Part shown: piece after piece, positions 47,101-62,100 of the stretch
How positions within the stretch are numbered: position 1 is the stretch's first letter
Layout of the letters: each line of letters starts with the position of its first letter
NCBI RefSeq assembly: GCF_026914265.1
Contig: NC_069125.1
Location: forward strand, 6,902,117-6,966,116
Reading direction: 5' to 3'
Length of the DNA stretch: 64,000 bases
From: Mya arenaria
Lineage: Eukaryota; Mollusca; Bivalvia; Myida; Myidae
Made by a program: the position numbers and the translations under genes
The notes under the pieces: model-generated
What the model was told of the DNA's origin: nothing
The model's database searches: none
What the model saw: only the letters and a program-made list of their open reading frames with translations

Positions 47101-50100
47101 CGGACACCGCCGGGGCTAGCTCCCAGGTGACAAGCGGGGTTGTGGAAGTCAAGGTCGGCACCCGTCGCCCGCAGTTCAACATGGAGAACGGATACACCTT
47201 CAAGTTCCAGGAGGACAATGTCATTAACCAGAAGTAAGTGGTGATTTCAACCCGGAACAAGATAGTAAAGGGAAAAAATACTAAAGTTTATATACTATCA
47301 CAACGAAACATGAGTATCGTATGGCTGCTTGTGTCTTCAATACGGCCATTGACAACGTATGCTTCACGCAGATACTACAAATGGATCGGGTTACATTCAC
47401 AATACATCATAATTTATTACAATATCTTTGTTTGTGCTTTAAGGATAACCACATCTCAGAACAGAATGAAGGTGAAGAGTTTCCAGCCAAGCAACATATT
47501 TCTAGTGGTTCTAGATGAGTTCAGCCAGCCGTCCGAGCTGTTCGAGGCAAGGGTTTCGGGCTCGTCTGTAGGGTGTGTGTTCGATGCGGACCTGCATGTG
47601 AGGCGTGTGGTAGACTTTGAGAGGGACCCGCATATATACAGTCTTACTTTGCGGGCAACAGAGAGCAACACTGTCCTCACCAGCACCACCAGAGTCAGTA
47701 ATATCACATTATTCAAAGAGATAATGTTCTAATGTCCTAAGTGTGTACAATGTATTGAGCAGATTTCTAAATACAGAACAGTCTTGTCTTTTAGTACAAT
47801 GATGCTTTTTATTATGAAACTCTATGATCACACAGTTTTTAAACCTTTTATTTTATAAAGCAGACTGTGTGTGATGTTTTTTGGTTTCTAATGATGACTG
47901 CATCGTATCTTTGAAAAGTATTTGCATTAGGTGCTCTGAATTGTTTCCCTCCGTCTGCAGATAGAGTTGGGATCTCTAATCATTGAAGTACTTGGGGTTT
48001 ACCTTTTCGTTTTTTATTATTATTTGTTTTATTTATAAGTTTCCTCAAGTTAATGCATACTTTGATAAGATTTACCTTTTGCGTTTTATCTTTATTAAGA
48101 ATTGTTGGGATAAGAGTGATTTTTCTTGTTTGTGAATTTGTGTTCTATGACGTGGCGTTTGCCCATTGCCACTAAACCGCGTTTATGTTTAAACTTTTTG
48201 CTACTGAGCATGTTTCTGTAGCTTTTTGCATATATATTCTTTACAGCTTGAAGTTTATGTCACAGACAAGAATGAATTTGACCCAGCTTTTTCCGTCTCA
48301 GGATACAAGAAAGATAATGTCAGAGAAGATATTTCCACTGGCAGTGTTCTACTTACTGGTACACTTTTAATTTTGAACGTTATTATGGACCCAACTGTTT
48401 CTAACATTTCTACAACAATTGCAATTATTGGTGATTTTTATGTTTTCAGCCAGATAGAACATAAAGCCCAATTACTCATAATGCTTTATTTCAGTTACTG
48501 CAAGAGATGCCGACCTAAATACAAAGATGTCATTCTCTGTTAACAACGACCACTTCAGAATTGTGCCGCTAAATCCAGTGAGCAATACTAGTCCATATAC
48601 CGCCAACATTGTTGTTAACAAGTGAGTAATATTTGTACAATTACTTGATTATAAACCATAATGATTTTCCAGATAAATGCAAGTTTTATTTAACAAAAGA
48701 GTTCTGAACGCAAAATTAGATATTTTCGGCGTAGCTGCATTAAAATGGTATTTTACCTAGATTTACCTAGATTGAAATTAAAAGCTGAATAAAATTATGA
48801 AGATAAATAGGGGATATTATGATAGTACGTTTTTCTAGTGACCTGTATCCAGTCGAGTTCGGTGTGTAAACACGTATCCGCCAAGACCGCAGGTATTATT
48901 TACCTGCATATTTAATTATTCCTTTTTATTTTTCGGTTTCAATTTGATTTAAATTTACCGCCATCTGTCAAATGCGCGTATGAATTCGAATGAGTTACGA
49001 AGTTTGTATAATGAAGTCAAGGGAGGCTACTACAGCGAAACGAAGTCAGAAGTTACAGAATTAACTTTATTGAGCAAAATAGCTAATACGAAAACAATTA
49101 TTAAATATCAAAGCACAAAAAAGTTACTTATTTTACGAGTAGACACTAATTGTCATTTCCTGTAGAAGTAACGCGGCCATTTCTAACAAAGTAAATATTC
49201 GTGGGATTTTTTGACGATCATAATATGCAGAAGTTCGTGAGTCAATCGCTATTTCTATAGATGACGCGAATTCGCCTCTTGTTTGTATTGGCGAGCTGCA
49301 AGTATGAACTTTGAAATGGCAAACAACTAGTTCACTGAAGTAGCTGTCTAGATAGATTGGAAGTGTTCTCTGCTTCGTGCTTATCCTCATGGTTCTTTGA
49401 AGAACATGAGAACCATGTTCCTGAATATTTACATGCTACTGGAGCGTGAGTAAAGTTGGATAATTTAATGTATTTGAAAGGTTTTACCAGTTTTTTTGTC
49501 ACGCTATTTTTAGCAACGCGAAAGTAGTTCTGTGATTACACACGGTACTCGCATGATACGGAATCAGAACACGACACAATCATGATACGGATTTTTCTAT
49601 ACGGCATGCTGTATTTACAGTGTTGGATATGGAAAAGGAATTTGATAAGCATATAATAAATATGGAGACGGTGTTTAAATATACATGGAATGAAAAGTTT
49701 CCGTTCGTTTACAATTTAAACGCAGAAGCACCATGTGGGTGACACGGAATGCTCTTTAGAGGAATATATCATATCCAATTAATAGAAACATGAAATAAAT
49801 AATTTGTAAGTTTTTGCACCAACGATTGAAATGTACTCCGTCAATGTCGTCGTTTTCAGTAAGTTCACGTCAAAAGATACTCCTTACCCCGTTTCGAGCG
49901 TTAAGCTATACGGTATCCCGTTCCAATCTGATAAGAGCATAGTGATCAACAATCGGATCGCAGTCGGCTTCTCCCGCGTACTAGAACTTTATTGTTTAAG
50001 CTTGTCGGAGATGGCCGAGTTGTCATGATTGCATTTTGTTCGTGTTCATTCATTGATTAAGATATAGATCAATTAGAGCAGCAATTAGATATTGTTCTAA

Positions 50101-53100
50101 AACTAGCCCTACCAAAATATTCTACAATACACACTATAATCCACATTAGTAGGAAAAATGTACAACAATATTGAAAAATAACAGTATTTAAAATTAAATA
50201 TCTTTTATATCGAATACAAATTCTGTTTTCATATTATAGTGCATTTTAACTTATTCAAAATAGTTGAAAATTGCACATTTGTTGTTCGGTAAGTTCTTCG
50301 GAATTCTATCATAAACACACCAAATTTTGTTGAAAATATTTGAAAACTGATACAAACATTGACCAATGTAGTCCATTTGATAATAGAAAAATGATGTATT
50401 TTATCAAACGCAACATTTACAATTCACGTATCTATAGCAACACATGAACGCCGCTTTTTCTCTTCTTGTTTAATAATGTTTGTTAGTAGTATAAACATGT
50501 ATATATGTTACATTACTATCATATATAAACATTTGTAAACACAAGTAATGTTGTGTTGTGCCGATAGTCGATTATAATCGACAATTGATCGGAAAGGCCT
50601 ACGTCGGCGACAATCGATAGTGAAATTTGAACAATCAATTATAGAAAAAAGGGCCGTACGCGACCGACTACCAGTAAAATGTTGTCATGAAAATATGTTT
50701 TGTTTCTGGTTAATGCTAGTTAATGATGAAATGTTAAGGTGTTATTATGTTATCTAGTCATATTCTTATCAAGTAAGTATGTCACCACAGTACCTTATTA
50801 TATTTTTTCTTTGTAATTGAACTGCTAATGGATTGGTTCTCAACTTCTCATATTTGTGGTTTAAACGAGATTTTTAAAACATGTTACAGTTTACTTCTTA
50901 CCTTGTAAGAATTTAGTTTTCTCAGTTTTCTGAAAGAAAATGTTATTGTAAAACATTGAATTTTCAATTGCTTTTTGTGCTTGTTACTGACTGATTATGA
51001 AAAAGAAATTGATATATTTCTTTGTGTTTATTTTACACATGTATACAATACTAAATGTAAGACAAAAATTAGAGACTGTGGTCTCATGTTCTGTAATAGT
51101 AACCTGTAAACACTAAAGGATAGTTGCGTTCTGAATAGATAATGTAATTTATACAAAAAAAAATGTACAAACAATAGAGTAAGGGAACATTGGTGCTTAA
51201 AACTGATGCATGTACTCTATCTGTATGCCTTAAAACTGATGACCAAAGATAATCAAATAATGATTAAATCGCTAAATAATCGATAATTGATCGGTTTCAT
51301 AAACCGATTATCGATAGTATTTTTCTGTCCGATTCCCAACACTAATGTTTAAGGTTAGGAATGCGGTTCTATTGTGGCCGAACTTGTTCAAATTTTACAG
51401 AGCACTTGATTATGACCGGTTGCCGATGAAGCTGTACGGTTTTGACATATTTGCCACTGATGATGGGGACATTCCTAGGTCTGGAAGCGCTACCTTTCAG
51501 ATATTTATGACAAACGTAAACGATGAGTCTCCTGAGTTCCCCATTGACATGCAGTCTGGCCTGCGGTATGACGCGGCAGTGGCGTCCGATGTCTACCTGG
51601 CCAAGGCCACTGATGCTGATGACGATAGAATAACCTACAGCTTTTTGGAAAGTATGTTTGCAAACATGAGTCGGGCATAATTGTATGTCAATTTAAAACA
51701 AATGTTTTTACATAACTTTAAAACCTTACACTAAACGTCTGAAATACCATACACAACGAACCTTATATTAGTTTTCAACTATGTGATTTAAAACATAATA
51801 AATTCATTTAGCTTACCAGAAATTCAGCCTGGATACAAGCACAGGAAGTGTGACCCTGCGAGAGACAATTGCTCCCACCCAGAGTTCAATCACGCAGTTT
51901 GAGTACCAGCTCAAGGTGATCGCCGTAGACGATGGCTCATGTTGCGGTAGTATCACCACATGGAGCAGCACCGGTACACTCACCGTCAAAATCCTCACCG
52001 ATAACGAGAACCGGCCTCGGTTCCCTGACTGTCAGAGTTTGACACCTCATGTTAAGGAAGAGCAAGCTGATGCATCCATAGTTAAGGTATGTATATGCTT
52101 GAAATTTTACTGATGAACAGACAAAGTGTTTGAATTTTTTTTATTTGTTCAACGGATCTTTACATTACATCCAAGGAGTATTCTATTAAACCTGGTAATA
52201 TCAACTGGTCAAATAAACCAATAAAAGCACTTGGGATATATTTTGGTCTCAATCCAAAAGAATGCGCATCTTTAAATTGGGATAATAAAGTAGAAAAATG
52301 CAAAGAGATAGTTCAAAACTGGTCAGAAAAGAAAATTAGCGTTTTTTTGGAAAATTAAAAATTATAAAAACGCTACATATTCCAAAATCCACGTATGCCT
52401 TTCATGCATTGGTAGTTCCGAATCATGTGATAAAACTATGAATCAAAATCCTATTTAGCTTTTTGTGGGATAACAAATATGAAAATAATAAAATGAAGGA
52501 CCCTTATTGCTGCGAAATTAAAAGGTGGTTTAAACATCATAGGTTTAGAATCGTTTATCAATCTTTAATATCAGATGATAAAGCACATTAGAAAATTATA
52601 CCTAAATATATGATGCAAAAGTTTGATAAGGAATTTCTAGTTTTTTTTCTGTGAATTTAGAAAATAATTGCAACAAATCATTTATCTGCCTTTTATCGAT
52701 ATTTAATCACTCTTTTGATAAGGCTAAAAAATATAGTAAAAAATATTGTAAACAAACGCTTTGAAACACATTTACCTGAATCACTTTAGCAAAATAAAAT
52801 TAAGATATTTTACATTTTCAAAAAAATAAAATTGGTTAACATAAATTTGATGTGGCCTGCGAAATATAATTTAGATAAATCGAAAAGTTGATCGTTTGTA
52901 TACAGTATTTCCTACATTACCAGTATTCTCAATTAATAGGTAACAGCACTATTCAGATAAGATGAATAATTATAAATCCATGTTAAGAATTCAATAACAC
53001 ATGTATCTGGTTATATTTAAGGTGACTGCACAAGATTCAGATTACGGCACTAATGGAGATGTGACATATTCTCTGCGTGAAGGCACTGACTCCCCATTTA

Positions 53101-56100
53101 GGATTAACAGCGCATCGGGGAATTTATACACAAGGATAGCCATCGACAGAGAAACGCTAAGGAGTACGAAAATAGCTGTGAACATAATTGGGACAGACGG
53201 GGGTGGACTGAATGGAACCTGCCCACTGTTGATTCAGGTGGATGATATTAACGACAATCCACCCACATTTACAGAATCTGAGTTTGTTTTTCCGGTGTTG
53301 AAGACGGCCCTTTCTGGAACCGTTGCTGGGCTTGTTGAAGCCAAGGATATTGATATTGGAGTCAATGGACAGATTGTGTATTCGTTTACGGATAATCCTG
53401 GGGGTTACTTTCGTTTTGATGACTCTGGGCAATACATAGGCAGCTTCAAAGTCAACCAAAGTCTCCCTCTAGATACAGCTGTAAGTTATTCACTTTTTTA
53501 CATTATTTATGAGAAGTATCTTGTACTTATTGTTTTTATAGATTCGTAAAACTAACCTTTATGTCTTTTGTCGTGTATCGTAAATGGATAATGATGTTCA
53601 CATTCACCTGTTAAAATAATCTGATATCTAAGAAAGAAAATAGTTTTATTTTGGGCTGAAATATATATCACACTATGGTCAAAAAGTCAATTTTAATACC
53701 TTTGAACAATCAAACAGCTCTGTCGTGTGGCTTATCCTACAAGTATCTTATTCGGAATGATGTGGTCACGTTAAATGACAAACAACTAAGAAAATTCATA
53801 GGAAAACTCATCATCTTTATGTCTCAATTTCAGACACGCTCTTTGTCAAATTTATTGGAAAGTATCGTTGTTGTTTTTTTCCTTCAAAATTTATTTCGTG
53901 TCACCCAAGTACCTATTATATTCTTAAATAGTAGGTTTAAACAACTGTTAGCTAATAGGTTCAAATAGGTGTCCAAAACAACCAAATTGTTGCATGTGCT
54001 AGCATATAGGTTTTCAAAGGGCAGTAACAATGTATAGCTTGTCATTAATCAAAGTTTCAGAATAAAAAAGAGTGGTGAAAGCCACAAGTTCTTATCCGGA
54101 AAACCCCGTAGTTACACGCAGCATAATATTAAACCCATATTTTTTTTTATTTTTTTTACTCTTTACTCTTAACCAGTGCATCAGCAGAAAACAACTGTTT
54201 TTGCTAACATTCAGCGACTGGTACTGAAAGTTATGGGTCGCGATCAAGGCAACCCTGCTCTGTCTTCATCAGCAACAGTTGTTATCAACCTGATAACAGA
54301 TGCCGATGCCCAGCCCCCAAAATGGCTAGGGGCCGAGAGCAGCTTTCAAGTGAGCGTACCAGAAAACCATGATAAGGTCATTGCTCTGATTGACTTTACT
54401 GCAAATTCTACCTCTGCAATGCCAACCCTTAGTTTTGGAGTAACAGACAGCTTTGATAAACTCTTCTACACGTATGCTCAAACATCGAATGGTCGTATCC
54501 AGGCAGGATCACTACGACATCTGTACGACTTTGACTACGAGAAAGTTACTCAGTATATTGTCAGACTTAGGGCGACTGTGAGTAAAATGCATTTACTTAA
54601 AACCATTGAATAATCAGTACAATGATAGTTATATAGCTATATGTAATGATGCTTCAGGCGCGTAGGAAGGAAATTGATATTGGGGCCGCGGAAGGGGTGG
54701 GCTCGGGAGGGGTGTCCCCTACCATTGAGATTTTTTTTCAATTTTAAGCATTGAATGACTCGATTTCCAGTGAGTTCAGGTTTAATTTTCATGTTTTTAT
54801 CTAAATCTTTCCGGTTAAAACAGTTGATAGATATAAAACTATTATCGTTTAATAGCATTTATTCATATTTGAGCAGTCCCACAATTTATCAAATGTGTGT
54901 ATACCACGTGATAAATTACGTCATAATGCTACGTCGGAAGGCAAAAATTTGCTTAAAATGAAGACTTAAATCAAAGATAACTTTTCATTTACAACACCTT
55001 TTTTAATGAAACATCGCATTTTTTTATTACCGAAATTTGATGAGGTCATTAGTTTCATCAAACACTTGCAAACCTGTTTCCAAAATAATGTTTGGCAGTG
55101 CTCCGTCAGACGGCCGTATTGTGAAAACGTTTTTCGAAGTGTTTAAAAAAACTTAACTATCAATCAAATTCTGGAAAAAGACCGAAGGTGTGGCTCCGTA
55201 AGCGGCGTAGACTGCGCCAAGTTTCATTTAAAATGGTGAAGAAAGTTATCTTTGTTTAAAGTCTTTTTTCAAATCAAAATATTGCCTTCCGACGTAGCAT
55301 TTATGACGCAATTTATCACGTGGTATAGTACACTGTTTACGTCAAATAACAAATTATCGCAGTTTACCTTTTCATAGTGAAGCCACGAGTGACTTTGGAA
55401 CCATTGCGAGTTGAATGCCATGTGTTCAGGTTTTTTAGTGCCAAAAGATCTCTTCGGAAAACGTTTAGGCTGATTTGGAACGTCCATTTTAAAGTCAAAT
55501 TTTAATGTGACGAGTTTGAAATAATACGTATTGGTGGCTATTTAATGACAATTCTATTTTAACGAGAAATCGCAATTATTACAATGAACTACAGTTTTTT
55601 TTAATATTGCCTCTTCTTTCACTTACCCGTCTTTAATAATCCGCCGACTGTTTTCACGCCATTCACACGCCAATTAGCTAGATGGTCACATGTTTAATTA
55701 TGACATGGTGACCTGTTTATTCAATATCGTGTCAGACTGGTATTGATCTATATGCTCGTAACTTTATTTAAAATACGATCATTAAGAAAATCAGTATCAA
55801 ATATTCGCGGCCCCATTGCCGTTACTAGCCAGAATATTGGGGCCGCGGTCGCGGCCCCTGCGGCCCCAGCTCCTACGCGCCTGTGCTTTATATGATGTTA
55901 TGTTGATATTGAAAGGGAACATATTTTATAACTTTCCATTGTTGTTTATGTTGAGATCCAGTGTAATAATCATACAAACACGCACTATGAACGTCTTTAG
56001 TTCAAGCAGTTTCTGATTTTTACTCCAGGATGTGGACAACCAGCAGGCCATCAAAATCAGCACAGTGACCATTACTGATGTAAACGATAATCAGCCAAGA

Positions 56101-59100
56101 TTTCTCGGAATTAATCCAGACAACTCTTTCCTGGACGTGCATATCCAGGAGGGTGACTACACAAATGCTCATCAAAGTGGGGAGTTGGTCGACACTATTA
56201 ATGCGGTAGATGATGATGGTACCGCTCCAAACAATCAGGTATTAACAATATCAGCATAAGAAATATCTTAAAAGGGACTTGTTATATTTTTGTATTTATC
56301 TCTTTGTGCACCGGGGTTTTTCATTAAAAATAATTACTTTTTAAAAATATACAAGTTGTTAAATGTGACGAGAAGTGTGTCTTTTCCTTTACAGATTCAA
56401 GAATATCGCATCACCTCCGATGGGAGTGGAATCTTCCAGATAGATGCAACATCGGGAAGACTGACTACTAAAGCAAATATTGACAGGGAGCAGAATGAAG
56501 CGTACACAATCCAGGTGGAGGCCGTTGATGCTGCCCCCTCATCCTTCCGGCCTAACGGACAGCATAATACAGGTAAACATCAGGGACATCATTGATTGTG
56601 GCGAATAATGTGTGGGCCATTCATAAATTATAAATTCTTTTGTTGAGCTGCAGTTGTCAATAAATCACCAGGTGATTGCTCGAACTTAAACTATCTTTAG
56701 TGATTGCGTTCATATACATTAAATCAATGCAATTTGAATAATGAATAAGCTACATTAACCAAAGAGTATTAATTAAATAAGGAAGTTTGAGATGTTCAAT
56801 GTCAAAATGGAAGGACAGTAATATTGATGTACGACATAATATCCTAAATTAATTCTACAAACATGCATGCAAGTGTTTTTTAAAATGTTTTACCTAAATT
56901 GAATGGGCTAGAAAAACTGGAAAAACCATGTCTTTATGGTAACATCTCCCTACAAGCACAGAACATTGAGCAAGGTCAATTAAAAACTCCGTTTGCAGGT
57001 CTGGTGACGGTAAAGGTGATAATCGGCGATGAAAACGACAATGCACCATACTTTGAGGAATCAGAGTACACCTTTGATGTGAAAGAAGACTTGCAGATTG
57101 GAACAGTTGTTGCCAGGGCATCAGCAAAGGACCTAGACTCCGGTATATGGCATGTGTACTTGAAATACTAAGCGCTAAGGCATTTAATCTTCATTTGCAT
57201 TGCAAATCAATTCAAAATAATTTATTTGTATATTATCAAAAGTAAAGAAAAACGAAATTCCTAACACCCGTGTATTCTCTGAACGATGAACATGACTAAA
57301 AGATATCATCCCTGTGCAGGCATACAATTTTATTTCGCAATGTTTCATTCAACCTATTACTACCATTCTATGAATTTTGAATCAGCTTAATCATTTCCAG
57401 TCTCTAAACAGTCTGTCAAATATAAATTTTGTGGAAAGTGGCACACGATGGCATAGGCTTCTGGATAAGTGTGAAAGCAATAACTTTCATACAATTTACT
57501 ATTTTGTAAATGGTACAGCTTCTGTGATGACGTACCGTATCCTGGACCCGAATTCTGGCCAGCCGCTACCGTTCTTCGTCCTCCAGACAGGGGAAATAAC
57601 TGTGGCTGGTAACCTTGACTATGACGAAGGAACAAGGGTAAGGTCGTACAAGTGTACATAAGTAAATTTGTTCTATTAAGTAGTTGGATAAAACAATGAT
57701 CAAATATTGTCGATGTCTGGTTGTTAGCCTCTGAAGTTTCAGGTTAATGCCTCTCTATTCTGGTTTTCAAAGTTCGATTATCGCTTGTTTGAATATATAA
57801 TATACATGCGTATATCTCACAAGGATAATGTTGACATAGGGACAGTCACTAACATGTGTTTAACCCATAACATCATAACATTGCAATTGTCAAATCATTC
57901 TTGACCAATGTCATTCGTGTTTAATCATTTTGTATAATGCATTAACATCCGTCAGTAAGAACCAGGTTTAGAACATATGGAATAATGCATACTCGTTTCT
58001 ATTGTTTCTTAATTATTCAGTTTCGATACTGAAATCGATGATTGGTCGAAATGGAATCGCAGATTATGGCAATAATTTATTATGGTTGTGTCCGATTTTC
58101 AATCCCAAGCACTAGAATTTAAATAAATTTTCGTTTTTGCTGCTGTTGTTTTCATTGTTGTCCAAGATCTATAACTTCGAAGTGATCACTCACTTTATGT
58201 GGCCTTTTCCTTTTTTCTTAGATTTTTTTTCTTTTACAGAGACATGGTTTTGCAATTGAGGTGTTTGACCTGAAGTTCACCGGACGTACCAATGTGACAA
58301 TAAACATCATGGATGTTAATGATAACCCGCCAGTAGTGCAGTCATACACGTTTGATAACATCACAGAAAATGACCTCAGTATAGTTGGAAAAACTCTTGT
58401 GAAGGTTGGTAGATTGGTAGATTAATGGCTTGTTCAGAAAGCTGTTCTCATGAACTCCATACAAAGTAACACAATTGTATTCACTATTGATTGCAACTGA
58501 TACTACTTATATTTGTCATCGTCACTTACAATGATTAAATATACATACTTTCATTCTTAACCAAACTAGAACTGTTCCGGACCTTTATGACACATTGTTA
58601 ATCATTTACAGGTTCATGCAGCTGATAAAGACAACAACGGGATAAATAGTTTCATTTTCGATCTGAAATTTACCGATAATATTGGACCTCAGTACTTTGA
58701 GATCGGCCCAGTTACTGGAGATTTAAAGATAAAGAAAGCTCTCGATCGAGACTTTCCTAATGGGTTAGCAGAGTTCAAGCTCACTGTAGAAGTATCAGAT
58801 GCCCCATCAAATCAGAGGTCACTGATTGGTTATGGAGATGTGACAGTGAAACCCATTGATGTGAATGACAATGCCCCAGTTTTCTTGGACGAGTATTTGC
58901 AGCTGAGTGTGCAGGAGGAACAAGATCCAGGTGCATAATTCTAGTGCTCTAGTAGTCTTGACATATTATAAAATTGATTTTCTCTGGAATCGAGTTAAGA
59001 AATTCACATGTTATGTCATTTTAGCTGTTTCTTTTATTTTTATGGGCCATGGTGATTCGCAGTTACGTTATATTCATTTTAACTACATGTACATTCTTTA

Positions 59101-62100
59101 ACACAATTATGTATGTTTCAGTTGTTCAGGTTGGCAAAGTTTCAGTATTGGACTATGATGATCCTAAACATGACAACAGCAAGTTTGATCTTGCACTTCT
59201 GGGTCAGACCTCGGATTCCACAAACCCTCACTTCCAGTTGACGGTACAGGACGTGAGTGCCATATCGAGGCTGGACCGGGAGACCCAGGACAAGTACTAC
59301 CTCTCACTACAGGCCGTGGATAAGGGAAACCCCACATTGACGGGAACTGGAACATTGACAATAACAGTCACCGACATCAACGATAATGCCCCGTACTTCA
59401 ACCAGTCATACAAGTTTGTCTTCTCAGAGAATCAGAGAGGTATCATCGTTTTCTTATGTAATTCAACTTCATTATTGCAGTCAAATCATTACTTTGTTTA
59501 ATTGCAAAAAATGTTGTTGTTTTTTAAAAAAAATACTGTTAAATCATTATATTCCTGCACTATGGTTACTTTTGACACTTAACCTGGCTTTTCTTAAACA
59601 TAATGTTTGTAATTTCCAGGTGAGTTTGGACGCATCCAGGCGTATGATGCTGATATTGGGGTGAATGCAGAGTTGAACTACTCTCTGGATGAGGATTCAT
59701 TCAAGTATTTCAAGATGATGCAAGACCGAGAGGAAAACCAGGGTGTCTTAACAATAATTCAGGTAGACTGCCTTCTTTTAGATTTCTGTATATGAACAAT
59801 GATACTAATACATGCCTTTTACAGAAAAGACAAGAAGATTAGAGTTTATTAGTTATAATCGTGTCAATTGAAATTCCATGACAGGCTGTTGATTACGATG
59901 ACCGTGTGAACATCCAGCGAAGTTTTAACCTGACAGCTTACGTTGTGGACAGTAATCCTGACCATCGGGCCCAGACTTACATTGAGATTGAGGTGACCGA
60001 TTACAACGACGAGGTCCCTACGTTTACGGAACCGCAAAAGTCTGTAACACTAAAAGAGGATGTAGCTGTTGGAATGTACATTGCTAAGTTTACGGCCACC
60101 GACAGTGATGTTAACATAGAATATTCGCATTTTGAGTAGGTTGCATTACACAGTACAAACTCATGTATTTTCTTTCAGTAAGACAACCTATTTGATAAAT
60201 TAGCAAGATGTTTCATGTGTTGTGTTTTGCATAAATATTTAATCTACATATTTAGAATTGGTGGCATCCTAAATGACAATTACTATATGGCATTGTATTT
60301 TAATGTTGGTACATTTACCTTTCGTCGCAAATAGGTACTATATTTCCCTGGCATCAGATCGCACAACCAGATTCAGGATAAACCAGGCAGGTGAAGTGTT
60401 CATAAGCAATCCACTGGACTTTGAAACACATCAAGTCCACACATTGCACATCCTTGCCATTGACAATATAAATGGTAAGAAAACGTTCTCTGGATGTTCG
60501 GTGTAGTCATTCCCTTGCTGCCACTTCCCCGTTTGTTACATATTGTTGTCATCGCTGTATTGCTGCCGTAATATGTCAACAAATTACGAGTCCAGTGGCT
60601 TGACACCGAGTTATTTCTCTATAATTTAGATTGGCTGTCTGTACCTGAAAGTCAAGGATACTCATATAAAATGTGTTTTAAATCTTCCATTTACAGCCTT
60701 ACCCAAGAATACAGGAACGGCAACATTGACAGTCATACTGACGGACATCAATGACAACTGCCCTGATTTCGCCCAAAATTACACACCCTCTCTAATGGAA
60801 AACAAGGCGTATACTGGCGACCAACTGCTGGTGTTTTCTGCTACAGACACAGATGGACCAGGAAATAAAGACCCTTTCATGGTTGAACTTGACTGTAATG
60901 AGAAACGTGCTTCTGCGCAGTGCGACTGCAGAGCAATAACGAACTGCAGAAATGAAGGACAGAACAATTACTTCCAGCTTACTGAAACAGGTAGTTGTTA
61001 TAGTTATACACGAGAAACCTATTTAAGTTTAAGATAAATATGCTTCTGCTGGTACGACCGATGGTATATTTGATCCCTTACCATAAGTTAACACCAAAAT
61101 GTTGTAGGTGGCATACAGTCCTTCTGTGAGTACGTCCGACCTTATGTGTGTCCCGAATCATCGTGTGTCCAACTCCTACACCATTTACGGCTGCAAACTT
61201 CAACAAAGTATAAGTCACTTTGTACAGTTGACTAAAATGAATAAGTTCGTCCTGCGTCAATTAATTCCAATCGGAATTATGGTCTAAGCGAATCAATGGT
61301 ATATGTCACACTAGTCATGAACCTTTTGGGTAATTTGTTTCAAACTTTCGCATATGATTAGACATCATATGCAGATGACTGTAAAAGAAATATATTTCTT
61401 TGTTCGACTAGAATTACTGCCTTGTTTACGTTTTACTGATTTAAAGTAAAGTGTAAACATGTGTGAAACTCCTCGTACACTTTTAAAGGATTTTCTTCCA
61501 ACTTACTGAGATGACAGGACAACCTGAGCATTTAACTGTTAGGAAATAATGCTAGAATATATTGTTAGGAAATATTGTTTTTGTAATAGCAAACAGTCGG
61601 TTTTTGTTCAACGGCTCATTCACTTTCCTTTGCTTGTGCAAACTTGTGCTTACTTCCAAAGCGGAACTCATATGATAATATATGTTTGTCGGGACATCAG
61701 TGCCATTTTAACACAATTTATATGGCACGCAAGACACTAGTCGGAGGTCGTTTGTCAGAGGTGGTCAAAGCTATCTATCTAAATATACATGTGCTGTTAT
61801 TCTTAAAAAGAAAAAAAAATCACAAAAAGATATAAATCTTCATAAAAAAGAGTCTCTGATTCTGAAATAATAAATTATGAAATAATATTCCCTTCATTGG
61901 TCATGTTTGAATTTAAACTTCTTGTTTATTCACAACTAATTATTTCAGGCCTTGGGAACTATAATTCTAAATATATTTGCTATTGAATTTTATCTTTGCA
62001 ATGTTGATATAAAATATTTTGTTTTACATAGTTCCAAAACTAATAACTTGACGTCAAAGTTTTAGACGTGCATTTATATTCAAATAAGGTCATTTCCTGT

